Assembly (NCBI GenBank): GCA_021802375.1
Contig: JAKAAL010000355.1
Span: 1 to 5,457 of the forward strand
Source: Bacillota bacterium
GTDB taxonomy: Bacteria; Bacillota_E; Sulfobacillia; Sulfobacillales; Sulfobacillaceae
DNA: 5,457 bases
Reading direction: 5' to 3'
Made by a program: the position numbers and the translations under genes. This document shows, piece by piece, positions 1-5,457 of this stretch. The notes beneath the pieces are model-generated. The model did no database searches. It was not told the origin of the DNA and was given only the letters and a program-made list of their open reading frames with translations. Numbering within the stretch: position 1 is the stretch's first letter; each line of letters begins with the position of its first letter.

Positions 1-230
1 GGTTCTCCAGAATGTGCTTCGTTTTCCAGCAGATCGGAGGGTACAAGGTCTGGCGCCCTGTGAAAAACGAGCCAAACAAGGCCGGGTTGAGCCCTGATGG
101 ACAGAACATTCAAGGATATTTTCTTGTGAGTCTTGCCCCAAGATTCCCCACTGGATATGACATGATACCCGGCACCCACGGCATGGGCGTATGACGAGAA
201 GACGACTATTTTCATGGGTTCGTGGATGGA
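1..230. other. Left flank, no recognised gene; possible 3' tail of an upstream gene
   Basis: All three plus-strand frames enter open from the left edge. The frame beginning at base 2 runs 31 codons to a TGA at 95-97; its charged, Arg/Lys/Gln-rich composition would suit the C-terminus of a protein whose body lies outside the window. A second frame stays open to a TGA at 192-194 but has a composition rich in Gly and Pro and no recognisable motif. I see no tRNA, no riboswitch and no strong dyad, only short imperfect inversions such as CAAG/CTTG around 109-125. Neither frame can be assigned a function. Confidence 0.2.
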
Positions 231-258
231 TTGGCATCTAACAACAGTGTATTATGAG
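231..258 (+). promoter_or_regulatory. Candidate sigma-A-type promoter for the nucleoside cluster
   Basis: TTGGCA at 231-236 matches the -35 consensus at 5 of 6 bases. TATGAG at 253-258 matches the -10 consensus at 4 of 6, with a 16-nt spacer. Transcription would start near 265, leaving a leader of about 40 nt before the permease start at 304. An overlapping TATTAT at 250-255 is a better -10 box but is too close to this -35. The position directly ahead of the first gene is the main support. No clear operator is visible. Confidence 0.35.
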
Positions 259-288
259 GGTGCGAAACTCAAGTTTTAAGAAATGATG

Positions 289-296
289 AGGGGGGG
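289..296 (+). promoter_or_regulatory. Ribosome binding site with a 7-G run, decides the permease start
   Basis: The sequence AGGGGGGG lies 7 nt before the ATG at 304, an ordinary Shine-Dalgarno distance. In-frame ATG codons at 283 and 286 lie upstream of or against this site and have only a weak purine stretch before them, so they are unlikely starts. A GTG at 301 would leave only 4 nt of spacing. The uninterrupted G run is unusual and is treated as a separate finding. Confidence 0.6.
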
Positions 297-303
297 ATAC
301 GTG

Positions 304-1668
304 ATGGAGCGAGACGAGGGGCACTCGTCGCTGGGACGAATCGGCCAGGAAATTGAGACGGTTGGAGTCTTACCTGTGACAGAGGCCGAGCGTACTATGA
401 CGTCATGGCGGTTATTTATTGTGTTTGCCATGGCATCTGCCTCGGCGACGACACCCCTGATTGGGCTTTTGTTATTTAAGATGGGATTAACCAATATGGT
501 GATTGCCATCCTTGTAGCGTTTCTGATTGGGATGATTCCGGCGGGAATTTTTAGTGAAATGGGACGAGAGCTTCCCCTTACAGCGCTTATTGTGGCTCGG
601 CGCACTTTTGGTTGGGGTGGGGCGTTTGTGTTTTCGATCTTCTTTACGTTTGTGAATGTGGGCTGGTTTGGATTAAATACCGAAGTAGGTGGACAGATTC
701 TATCGGCGATTTTTCATATGCATGGCGAATTCTGGTTTTGGGCGGTTGGTGTGATTCAAGTTGTCCTGGTGCTGTTTGGCATGAAGTGGTTGGAATACTT
801 CTATCGTTATACATCGGCCATCTTGGTGGTCTGTTACGGCGCGTTATCCGTGTACTTATTTACCCATTTCCACGTGCGTGTTCCTCAGTCAATCGGCAAA
901 ACGCCTTGGGGAGGAGCGCTCACAACTATTCTCATCTTTTCCATCCTATCGTGGACCTATAAAATTTCTACTGTTTCTCGCTTCGCTGTACCGGTTCAAA
1001 AGACCTCTCACCGTACTCGATATTTTCTAGCGCCATCGATTGGGATCATGCTGGCCGTGTTGTTGATGGGCGTGGTCGGTATCTTTAGCCAAGAGGCCAC
1101 GGGGAATTGGAATGTGGCGTTGTTTGGTTCCAGCATTCCCGTCTGGGGGGTTGTCGCGGCGGTCGGGGTGGCTTTGGCTGTGGTTCATACCAACGCTCTG
1201 AACCTCTATCCGTCCACGGTCGACTTGCTGGCGGCCCTAAACACCATTAAGAAGCCGTCTCAATGGGAGCAACCCGTGGCCACGGTCGCATTAGGCGTAC
1301 TCTCGACTTTATTAGCGATTTACGGAATTATTGACCATGTTACGGGGTTTCTTAATATTCTCGGCGACTTCTTGTTGCCTTTTACCTTTATCATGATTGC
1401 GGATTGGCTTTGGGTTCAACGAAAGCGAGCCGAGGTCAAGGCGTTCTTTACGCCACCGAAGACTTGGGCCGAATGGGTGTCAATTCCAGCGTTTGTCGGA
1501 TGGATTGTCGGTTTTGTGTTGTGTTTTTGGGGACCGAACTTCCTTCCGGGATTCTTTTATAATGTCTTACCGCTACCGGTGGTAGGCTCAATCGTGGCGG
1601 CCGCGGTCTATTTCGGTTTGGCTCCCAAGTCGAGGGGAGACCTTGCCGTGGCGAACCGTATAGGATAA
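304..1668 (+). CDS. NCS1-family nucleobase/nucleoside permease (CodB-like)
   Basis: This 454-residue integral membrane protein belongs to the nucleobase:cation symporter-1 family, whose members import cytosine, uracil, purines, hydantoins, allantoin and some nucleosides with H+ or Na+. About twelve hydrophobic segments are visible, near residues 36-58, 64-84, 106-125, 142-160, 169-187, 203-219, 240-261, 279-296, 325-343, 348-371, 391-409 and 420-439. Family-like signatures are the N-terminal PVTEAERT (24-31), ARRTFGWGG (98-106), GWFG (120-123) as in CodB, HTNALNLY (295-302) and GDFLLPFTFIMIADW (354-368). Length suits the family. It is the first gene of the cluster, 15 nt ahead of a nucleoside hydrolase and followed by psuG, so the cargo is probably a nucleoside (pseudouridine, uridine) or the base produced. 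The cargo cannot be read from sequence. Start at 304 is chosen on ribosome binding site spacing; an upstream ATG at 283 would add seven residues. Confidence 0.88.
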   Translation: MERDEGHSSLGRIGQEIETVGVLPVTEAERTMTSWRLFIVFAMASASATTPLIGLLLFKMGLTNMVIAILVAFLIGMIPAGIFSEMGRELPLTALIVARRTFGWGGAFVFSIFFTFVNVGWFGLNTEVGGQILSAIFHMHGEFWFWAVGVIQVVLVLFGMKWLEYFYRYTSAILVVCYGALSVYLFTHFHVRVPQSIGKTPWGGALTTILIFSILSWTYKISTVSRFAVPVQKTSHRTRYFLAPSIGIMLAVLLMGVVGIFSQEATGNWNVALFGSSIPVWGVVAAVGVALAVVHTNALNLYPSTVDLLAALNTIKKPSQWEQPVATVALGVLSTLLAIYGIIDHVTGFLNILGDFLLPFTFIMIADWLWVQRKRAEVKAFFTPPKTWAEWVSIPAFVGWIVGFVLCFWGPNFLPGFFYNVLPLPVVGSIVAAAVYFGLAPKSRGDLAVANRIG

Positions 1669-1676
1669 GGGGGGGG
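1667..1676 (+). promoter_or_regulatory. Ribosome binding site with an 8-G run before the nucleoside hydrolase
   Basis: AAGGGGGGGG overlaps the permease stop codon and ends 7 nt before the ATG at 1684. A second run of five G bases (1679-1683) abuts the ATG and is too close to act as a binding site for it. The second run lies 9 nt before an in-frame GTG at 1693, but that start would remove residues before the first catalytic Asp, so ATG 1684 is preferred. Confidence 0.55.
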
Positions 1677-1683
1677 ACGGGGG

Positions 1684-2592
1684 ATGGACCCGGTGCTCTT
1701 GGACATGGATCCGGGGCACGACGATGCGCTGGCCTTGCTGGTGGCTTTGTCGTGTTTGCCTGTGCGTGGCGTGACCACCGTCGCCGGCAACCAAATTGTT
1801 GAAAAAACCTATTTAAACACACGGCGTATTCTGGATGTCGCGGGGATTCACTGTGAGGTAGTGCGTGGTGCGAGTAAGCCGTTATTTCGTTCGTTGGTGG
1901 TGGCTGATCGGGTTCACGGGGATTCCGGGCTGGATGGGTATGATTTTCCGCTAATTGCCCCGGCCCGTTCGGTGGATGCGTTTTCATGGCTTAGACAGAG
2001 GATTCGTGAGGAGCCAAAAGTCCGGTGGATTGCCACTGGACCTTTGACGAATGTTGCCGTATGGCTCATGGGCCATCCAGATCTCAGAGAAAAGATTACC
2101 GATATTACTGTGATGGGCGGCGCGTTAAGGGGCGGTAATGTGACGCGTTATGCGGAATTTAATTTCTATGTGGATCCAGATGCGGCCCAATATGTTCTGA
2201 CGTCGGGTGTGCCGGTGTCGTTAGTTGGACTCGATGTCACCCATAAGGCGCTTTTATCCTCCCATGAGTTCTACCGGTTTAAAGAATTGGGAACACCGGT
2301 TGGGGAGATGCTCTATCAGTTATTTGCCTTCTTTAGCCAACATGAGCCCAATGCCGGACCCGAGGGAACGCCGGTCCACGATGTCTTAGCTGTGGCGGCT
2401 CTCGCCCAGCCCCACCTCTTTCAATGGACACCGATGGCGTTGCACGTGGAACGGTGTGACGATGGGCATAGGGGAAAGATGACGGTTATCTCGAACCAAG
2501 GAGCGGTTCCCGGGGTGAACGTGGCGACCGATATTGATGTGGAGGGCTTCTTTTCATGGATGTGGCAGCAACTGGAATATTATCGCAAGTAG
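1684..2592 (+). CDS. Ribonucleoside hydrolase (inosine/uridine-preferring type)
   Basis: This 302-residue cytoplasmic enzyme has the hallmarks of Ca2+-dependent nucleoside hydrolases, which cut the N-glycosidic bond of ribonucleosides to give a free base and ribose. The metal-binding motif DMDPGHDDALAL is at residues 7-18, with D9, D13 and D14 as expected ligands. TTVAGN (31-36) supplies the conserved Asn. VHGDSGLDG (77-85) carries the His equivalent to H82 of the Crithidia enzyme. TGPLTN is at 118-123 and MGG at 144-146. EFNFYVDPDAA (158-168) holds the ribose-binding Asn. PVHDVLAVAAL (230-240) contains the His-Asp pair that completes the site. Length agrees with RihA/RihB/RihC-type proteins (about 300-315). 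The family does not reveal whether purine or pyrimidine nucleosides are preferred; pairing with psuG suggests uridine or mixed use. No signal peptide is seen. It lies 15 nt after the permease and 29 nt before psuG. The active site looks intact. Confidence 0.93.
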   Translation: MDPVLLDMDPGHDDALALLVALSCLPVRGVTTVAGNQIVEKTYLNTRRILDVAGIHCEVVRGASKPLFRSLVVADRVHGDSGLDGYDFPLIAPARSVDAFSWLRQRIREEPKVRWIATGPLTNVAVWLMGHPDLREKITDITVMGGALRGGNVTRYAEFNFYVDPDAAQYVLTSGVPVSLVGLDVTHKALLSSHEFYRFKELGTPVGEMLYQLFAFFSQHEPNAGPEGTPVHDVLAVAALAQPHLFQWTPMALHVERCDDGHRGKMTVISNQGAVPGVNVATDIDVEGFFSWMWQQLEYYRK

Positions 2593-2603
2593 ATGCTTCC
2601 CCT

Positions 2604-2612
2604 AGAGGTGAG
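2604..2612 (+). promoter_or_regulatory. Ribosome binding site that sets the psuG start
   Basis: AGAGGTGAG lies 9 nt before the ATG at 2622. This favours 2622 over the upstream in-frame ATG at 2556, which lies inside the hydrolase gene and would add 22 residues with no counterpart in the family. It also favours 2622 over ATG codons at 2643 and 2646, which lack a nearby site. Confidence 0.6.
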
Positions 2613-2621
2613 ACAATCGGC

Positions 2622-3524
2622 ATGACAACAGAGGCATTTTTCATGATGAGCGAAGAAGTTGAACAGGCGGTGCAAGAGAGAAAAGGAGTTGTGGCATTAG
2701 AAACAGCGGTGTTAACCCATGGGCTGCCGTTTCCTGATAACTTGGAAACAATGGCCAGGATGGAACGTGCCGTACGACGCCAGGGAAGCGTTCCGGCCGT
2801 CGTAGGCCTACACCAGGGACAGATCATTGTGGGGATAGAGCCTAATAATTGGGAAGCGCTCCTCAATAACCCGGAAAAATGTTCTCTTCGCGATCTGGGC
2901 ATCGCCATGGCGCGTGGCCGCAATGGGGGAACTACCGTTGCAGCTACAGCCTATTTGGCGCACCGGGCGGGAATCCGGGTGTTTGCAACAGGCGGCATCG
3001 GGGGCGTTCATCGAGGATGGACCGAGACGTTGGATGTGTCGGCCGATCTCTATGCATTAGCGAACGTGCCAATGATCGTGGTGTCGTCCGGCGCGAAAAG
3101 CATTTTAGATTTGCCGAAGACCATGGAGGTTTTAGAATCACTCGGGGTGCCCGTGGTAGGGTATAGGACCGCTGTATTGCCCGGATTTTATGTTCGCGAA
3201 ACCGGACTTTCGGTGTCGAGTTCGATTACCCGTCCCGGGGATATTATTGCTATAGATTGTGCCATGCGGTCTATAGGAATGCGGCAAGCGTTGCTGTTGG
3301 TGCAACCAGGGCCTTTGAGCGTGGATGAGGAGCTCGTGGAAGCACTTATCGGCGAAGCGTTGGCTGCGGCCCGCGCCCAATCTATCGTGGGCAAGCAAAC
3401 CACCCCGTTTCTATTGGAGTTTTTGAACCAACACGCGGGCGATAGCTTAAAAGCGGCCAATATTGCCTTGCTTGAGAATAATGCATCATTGGCAGCACAA
3501 GTGGCGGCGGCTTTCCATGTATGA
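2622..3524 (+). CDS. psuG: Pseudouridine-5'-phosphate glycosidase
   Basis: PsuG breaks the C-C glycosidic bond of pseudouridine 5'-phosphate, giving uracil and ribose 5-phosphate. It is the irreversible step of pseudouridine degradation and uses Mn2+ and a lysine Schiff base. The 300-residue product aligns along its whole length with the family (E. coli about 312). VALETAVLTHGLPFP (24-38) carries E27, the counterpart of E. coli Glu31. K86 in EKCSLRDL corresponds to Lys93. NGGTTVAATA is at 101-110 and VFATGGIGGVHR at 120-131. DVSADL (138-143) supplies the metal-site Asp (D142, by offset to Asp149). SSGAKSILDL (156-165) contains K159, the expected Schiff-base lysine. The C-terminal TPFLLEF...GDSLKAANIALLENNA block (261-288) is also typical. 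The usual E-S-T after the catalytic Glu reads E-T-A here, a mild change. The gene starts 29 nt after the hydrolase and overlaps the kinase start by 8 nt, so the two are probably translated together. Confidence 0.96.
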   Translation: MTTEAFFMMSEEVEQAVQERKGVVALETAVLTHGLPFPDNLETMARMERAVRRQGSVPAVVGLHQGQIIVGIEPNNWEALLNNPEKCSLRDLGIAMARGRNGGTTVAATAYLAHRAGIRVFATGGIGGVHRGWTETLDVSADLYALANVPMIVVSSGAKSILDLPKTMEVLESLGVPVVGYRTAVLPGFYVRETGLSVSSSITRPGDIIAIDCAMRSIGMRQALLLVQPGPLSVDEELVEALIGEALAAARAQSIVGKQTTPFLLEFLNQHAGDSLKAANIALLENNASLAAQVAAAFHV

Positions 3525-4332
3525 CGTAGTAGTGGTCGGCGATACCGCCTGGGATACCGTCGTTCCCCTTCATGGGGATCTAGAGTTTGATTCGGACACC
3601 AATGCCACCATCTATCAGGGAATGGGCGGGCAGGGGCTTAACATGGCGATTGCAGCGGCGGAACTAGGGAGTTCAACCGCTTTGGTGACTCAGGTCGGGT
3701 GCGACATGCTAAGTCAGACACTGCTTGTCCACATACGTCGGGCAGGCATCCACTTAGTAAGCACCACCCAGGAAGACCCTTTGACACGCGTTGTGGCCAT
3801 TGTTCGTGAGGATGGAGAACGGGCGTTGCTAACCGATCCCGGGGTGGGTCCGTTGGCTTCGCCTGATGACAGTATCCACGGGAAGGTCTTACTTATTTCC
3901 GGCTATTTGGTCGATCGACCAGGGGGAGTCGAAAGAATAGGTGAATGGCTGCAGTGGGCGCGCCGTCATAAGATGACCCGTCTTGTGGATGCGGCGCATG
4001 CGCGCCTTAGCGATCGATTGACGGGGATCTTATCCCAGGTGGATTGGATCTTGGCGAATGAGCGGGAATGGCAGGCACTTGGACGTCCCGATGATATCGC
4101 TTGTTTAATAAAACGGGGTAAGGAGGGCATTCAACTGCGCAAGGGTCGGCATCTAATGGATGTCGGTATCCACGCGTCGGGGCCGGTGGTGGATACCACG
4201 GGGGCTGGTGATGCGGTGGCCGGTGGATTTGCGGCGTCGCTGGCGCAGGGGATGGGGGTCCGCAAGGCGGCTGAAATTGCTGTTCAACGGGGATTTCAAG
4301 CGTGTCTCCATTTAGGTTCGATAAAACTTTAA
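3517..4332 (+). CDS. psuK: PfkB-family kinase, probable pseudouridine kinase
   Basis: This 271-residue ribokinase-fold enzyme transfers phosphate from ATP to a sugar or nucleoside hydroxyl. Visible motifs are the N-terminal strand VVVVGDTAWD (4-13), the first PfkB signature region QGMGGQGLNMAIAAAELG (34-51), NEREW (181-185) with the N-x-x-E Mg/phosphate motif, KRGKEG (199-204) and DTTGAGDAVAGGF (226-238). D232 in that last block is the catalytic base and the GAG forms the anion hole. The protein is shorter than E. coli PsuK (about 313) because its middle is compact; both ends are complete. Overlap of its ATG with the last 8 nt of psuG (ATGTATGA) implies translational coupling, the best argument for pseudouridine kinase. 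Ribokinase is the main alternative, since the neighbouring hydrolase releases ribose. A GGCGGCGG stretch (3503-3510) is the only candidate binding site. Upstream ATG codons at 3463 and 3481 would add residues before the first strand and are not preferred. Confidence 0.82.
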   Translation: MYDVVVVGDTAWDTVVPLHGDLEFDSDTNATIYQGMGGQGLNMAIAAAELGSSTALVTQVGCDMLSQTLLVHIRRAGIHLVSTTQEDPLTRVVAIVREDGERALLTDPGVGPLASPDDSIHGKVLLISGYLVDRPGGVERIGEWLQWARRHKMTRLVDAAHARLSDRLTGILSQVDWILANEREWQALGRPDDIACLIKRGKEGIQLRKGRHLMDVGIHASGPVVDTTGAGDAVAGGFAASLAQGMGVRKAAEIAVQRGFQACLHLGSIKL

Positions 4333-4352
4333 CAGTTTGGCGCCAGAATTCT

Positions 4353-4393
4353 CCCGCTCCTCCGGCGGCGAGATGAATGACGGGTTTTCTTTT
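4353..4393 (+). terminator. Weak candidate terminator of the nucleoside cluster
   Basis: CCCG at 4353-4356 can pair with CGGG at 4381-4384, directly followed by the T-rich tract TTTTCTTTT (4385-4393). A competing small hairpin, CCGC (4354-4357) with GCGG (4365-4368), sits in the same stretch. The stem is only 4 bp and the loop is long, so support rests on the T tract and its place 20 nt after the kinase stop. Confidence 0.3.
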
Positions 4394-4967
4394 CAGCGCT
4401 ATGCCATCAATCCGGAATCATAGCAGAAAAGGGATGCTAATCCGTGGAACTTGGGAGCCATAATCATTGCGTGTTCGCGATAGTCACCATCTGATTCTCA
4501 TAAGATCGGCGCTTATCTCCGGATCAACTTTTCGGGCGGAATCCTAGTCCTCCTTCCAGCTCATGCAAACCTATTCAACATATTGCAAAGTATCACCGCT
4601 ACCACTCATCGCAAGAGGATTGAGTGCAGGCAACATCGCCCCTTCGCGAGCGATCAGCTGTTGATGCCTCGTTTGCCGGTCCGTCTTCAATGGCCTGTCC
4701 AACCAACGGGGAAGTGCAAACTCCTCGTATTTGGAGAACGCCGAAGAGGACGGCTTGGACCAACAAACGGGACATCTCAACCTAAGATTGCACATAGCCG
4801 AAAAAAGGAGATGGACATTTCCCAGACCGGGGTCTGTTGTCCACAGTGCTTTTGTGATTATTTACCATGCTCCTGTTTCCAAGGAAGGTAGCCGATTAGA
4901 TGGAATTAGACCCGAGTTTCGCCAATAACCCCAATCAGATCCCGTTAATCGTTGGCGTGGGCGGATT
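4394..4967. other. Intergenic stretch without a recognised gene
   Basis: About 570 bases between the cluster and the transposase remnant. Open frames of roughly 75-100 codons occur on both strands at 4571-4928 and overlap one another. None has a recognised motif, a good ribosome binding site or a clear advantage over the others. Short dyads are present, such as ATAAG/CTTAT near 4501-4517 and the stronger one at 4812-4843. I found no tRNA, CRISPR or tandem repeat. It may be decayed mobile-element DNA, given the neighbour at 4968, but I cannot show that directly. Confidence 0.4.
4801..4843 (-). terminator. Candidate intrinsic terminator on the minus strand
   Basis: An interrupted dyad lies at 4812-4843: outer arms TGGACA (4812-4817) and TGTCCA (4838-4843), inner arms CAGACC (4823-4828) and GGTCTG (4831-4836), with a two-base centre and a small asymmetric bulge. 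On the minus strand it is followed after five bases by six T residues (plus-strand A run at 4801-4806). This is the form of a Rho-independent terminator for minus-strand transcription, and it lies about 125 nt after the stop of the transposase remnant. The plus strand has no T run beside it. Confidence 0.45.
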
Positions 4968-5330
4968 CTAGCCGTTTGCTAAGTGTAAGGGTACGGCAGC
5001 AGAGCTTTGAGGAGCGTAGCGGTTGAGGCCAAACAAGGTGAAGAGTCGCTGTTGAATCGTCGATCGGGTGGTCAGGACTCGTTGTATCGTTGTGGCGCTC
5101 ATTTCGAGATAAATTTGTTGAATATCTTTGAGTTCCGTTTTCAACACCGCGGGACTCATGGTCAAGCCTGCGTCGCGGGCAGCCCGCCCCAGTAATTTCA
5201 GGACGAGTAAAGCGGGAACATAGATCAAGGCATACACCCGAATTTTACTATCCGTCCAATGCCGAATAGGTTGGATCCGGATCAAATCCGAGGCGTGGAT
5301 GAGGTCTTGGAAATTCTCGACCTGTACAAT
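4968..5330 (-). pseudogene. C-terminal remnant of a DDE transposase (IS1634/IS4-like)
   Basis: The minus-strand frame is open for 120 codons from 5330 to a TAG at 4968-4970. It begins with VENFQDL, which looks like the region of the catalytic Glu of DDE transposases. It continues with RIQPIRHWTDSKIRVYALIY, a pattern (P-x-x-HWTD-x-x-I-x-V) typical of the C-terminal part of IS1634-type and related IS4-group enzymes, then a hydrophobic helix and a helical tail. A TAA at 5331-5333 interrupts the frame, and the sequence beyond it (further stops, no transposase motif) does not continue the protein. The N-terminal three quarters, including the other catalytic Asp residues, are missing, so it cannot be an active enzyme. 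The family is assigned from memory of the motif, not from a search. Confidence 0.65.
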
Positions 5331-5347
5331 TTAGCGTGCTAAATTGT
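5326..5347. repeat. Perfect inverted repeat at the transposase break point
   Basis: ACAATTTAGC (5326-5335) and GCTAAATTGT (5338-5347) are exact reverse complements separated by GT. The TAA that interrupts the transposase frame lies inside the left arm. There is no T run on either side, so a terminator is unlikely. It could be the joined ends of an element, a recombination scar or a protein-binding site. Confidence 0.7.
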
Positions 5348-5457
5348 CAGATTCGAGCCGTCGTCGGCGGTTGTCCCGATGGCGCTAAGTCTTACGGGGG
5401 GCTGACCACGCATCAGGCGACCCACTGGAAGTCGAGGTGATGGTCCGCGCACCAGTG
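5348..5457. other. Right edge, unassigned
   Basis: About 110 bases beyond the palindrome. One minus-strand frame is open from the window edge to a TAG inside the palindrome, and some plus-strand frames are partly open, but none shows a family motif. The minus-strand frame that would continue the transposase has stop codons here. I see no gene that can be supported. Confidence 0.3.

Noticed and set aside
283..303. An earlier ATG for the permease
   Set aside because: The Shine-Dalgarno sequence lies downstream of this ATG and fits the start at 304.
276..605. A 109-codon open frame on the minus strand over the permease 5' end
   Set aside because: It is the antisense of a clear membrane protein and shows no family signature or start signal.
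1448..1987. A 179-codon open frame on the minus strand across the permease-hydrolase junction
   Set aside because: It lies opposite two well-supported genes, has a Pro/Arg/His-rich composition typical of antisense frames, and shows no motif.
2556..2621. An upstream in-frame ATG that would lengthen PsuG by 22 residues
   Set aside because: It lies inside the hydrolase gene without a ribosome binding site, while ATG 2622 has AGAGGTGAG at a good distance and matches the usual family length.
4495..4520. Small ATAAG/CTTAT hairpin
   Set aside because: A 5-bp AT-rich stem with a 7-base loop is expected by chance and lacks a T run.
4571..4928. Overlapping short open frames on both strands, including a Cys-containing plus-strand frame at 4583-4891 and a minus-strand frame with CPVC
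   Set aside because: They contradict one another, have no recognised domain or good binding site, and cover a region that looks like decayed DNA. The single Cys pairs are too little to call a zinc-binding protein.
5326..5347. The palindrome as an intrinsic terminator
   Set aside because: Neither strand has a T run directly after the stem and the arms are AT-rich.

Overview
The window carries one compact plus-strand gene cluster (about 304-4332) for uptake and breakdown of ribonucleosides, followed by more than 1 kb of decayed DNA with a transposase remnant on the minus strand. Nothing here identifies the host firmly. Moderate GC, strong purine-rich Shine-Dalgarno sequences with long G runs, and tightly packed genes fit a Gram-positive bacterium of mid GC, possibly a Sulfobacillus-like Firmicute. 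That placement is only an impression, because the window has no rRNA or other phylogenetic marker.

Layout: positions 1-230 hold no gene I can recognise, only a possible C-terminal tail of an upstream gene. A modest promoter candidate lies at 231-258. Four genes follow in one direction with gaps of 15 nt, 29 nt and an 8-nt overlap. They encode (1) an NCS1-family permease of the CodB-like type, (2) an inosine/uridine-preferring type nucleoside hydrolase, (3) pseudouridine-5'-phosphate glycosidase PsuG, and (4) a PfkB-family sugar/nucleoside kinase, most likely pseudouridine kinase PsuK. A weak terminator candidate follows at 4353-4393.

How the genes work together (inference from family knowledge): the permease would bring nucleosides or bases into the cell. 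The hydrolase cuts ordinary N-glycosidic ribonucleosides into base plus ribose. Pseudouridine has a C-C glycosidic bond that such a hydrolase is not expected to break, so it would be phosphorylated by PsuK and split by PsuG into uracil and ribose 5-phosphate. The cluster would therefore cover both N- and C-nucleosides, for example those released by RNA turnover. Its open questions are what the NCS1 permease carries, and whether the kinase acts on pseudouridine, on the ribose released by the hydrolase, or on both. No regulator gene is in the window.

The right part (4394-5457) has no convincing intact gene. It contains a minus-strand dyad followed by a T run, the C-terminal 120 codons of a DDE transposase resembling the IS1634/IS4-type group, and a perfect 10-bp-arm palindrome exactly where that transposase frame breaks.
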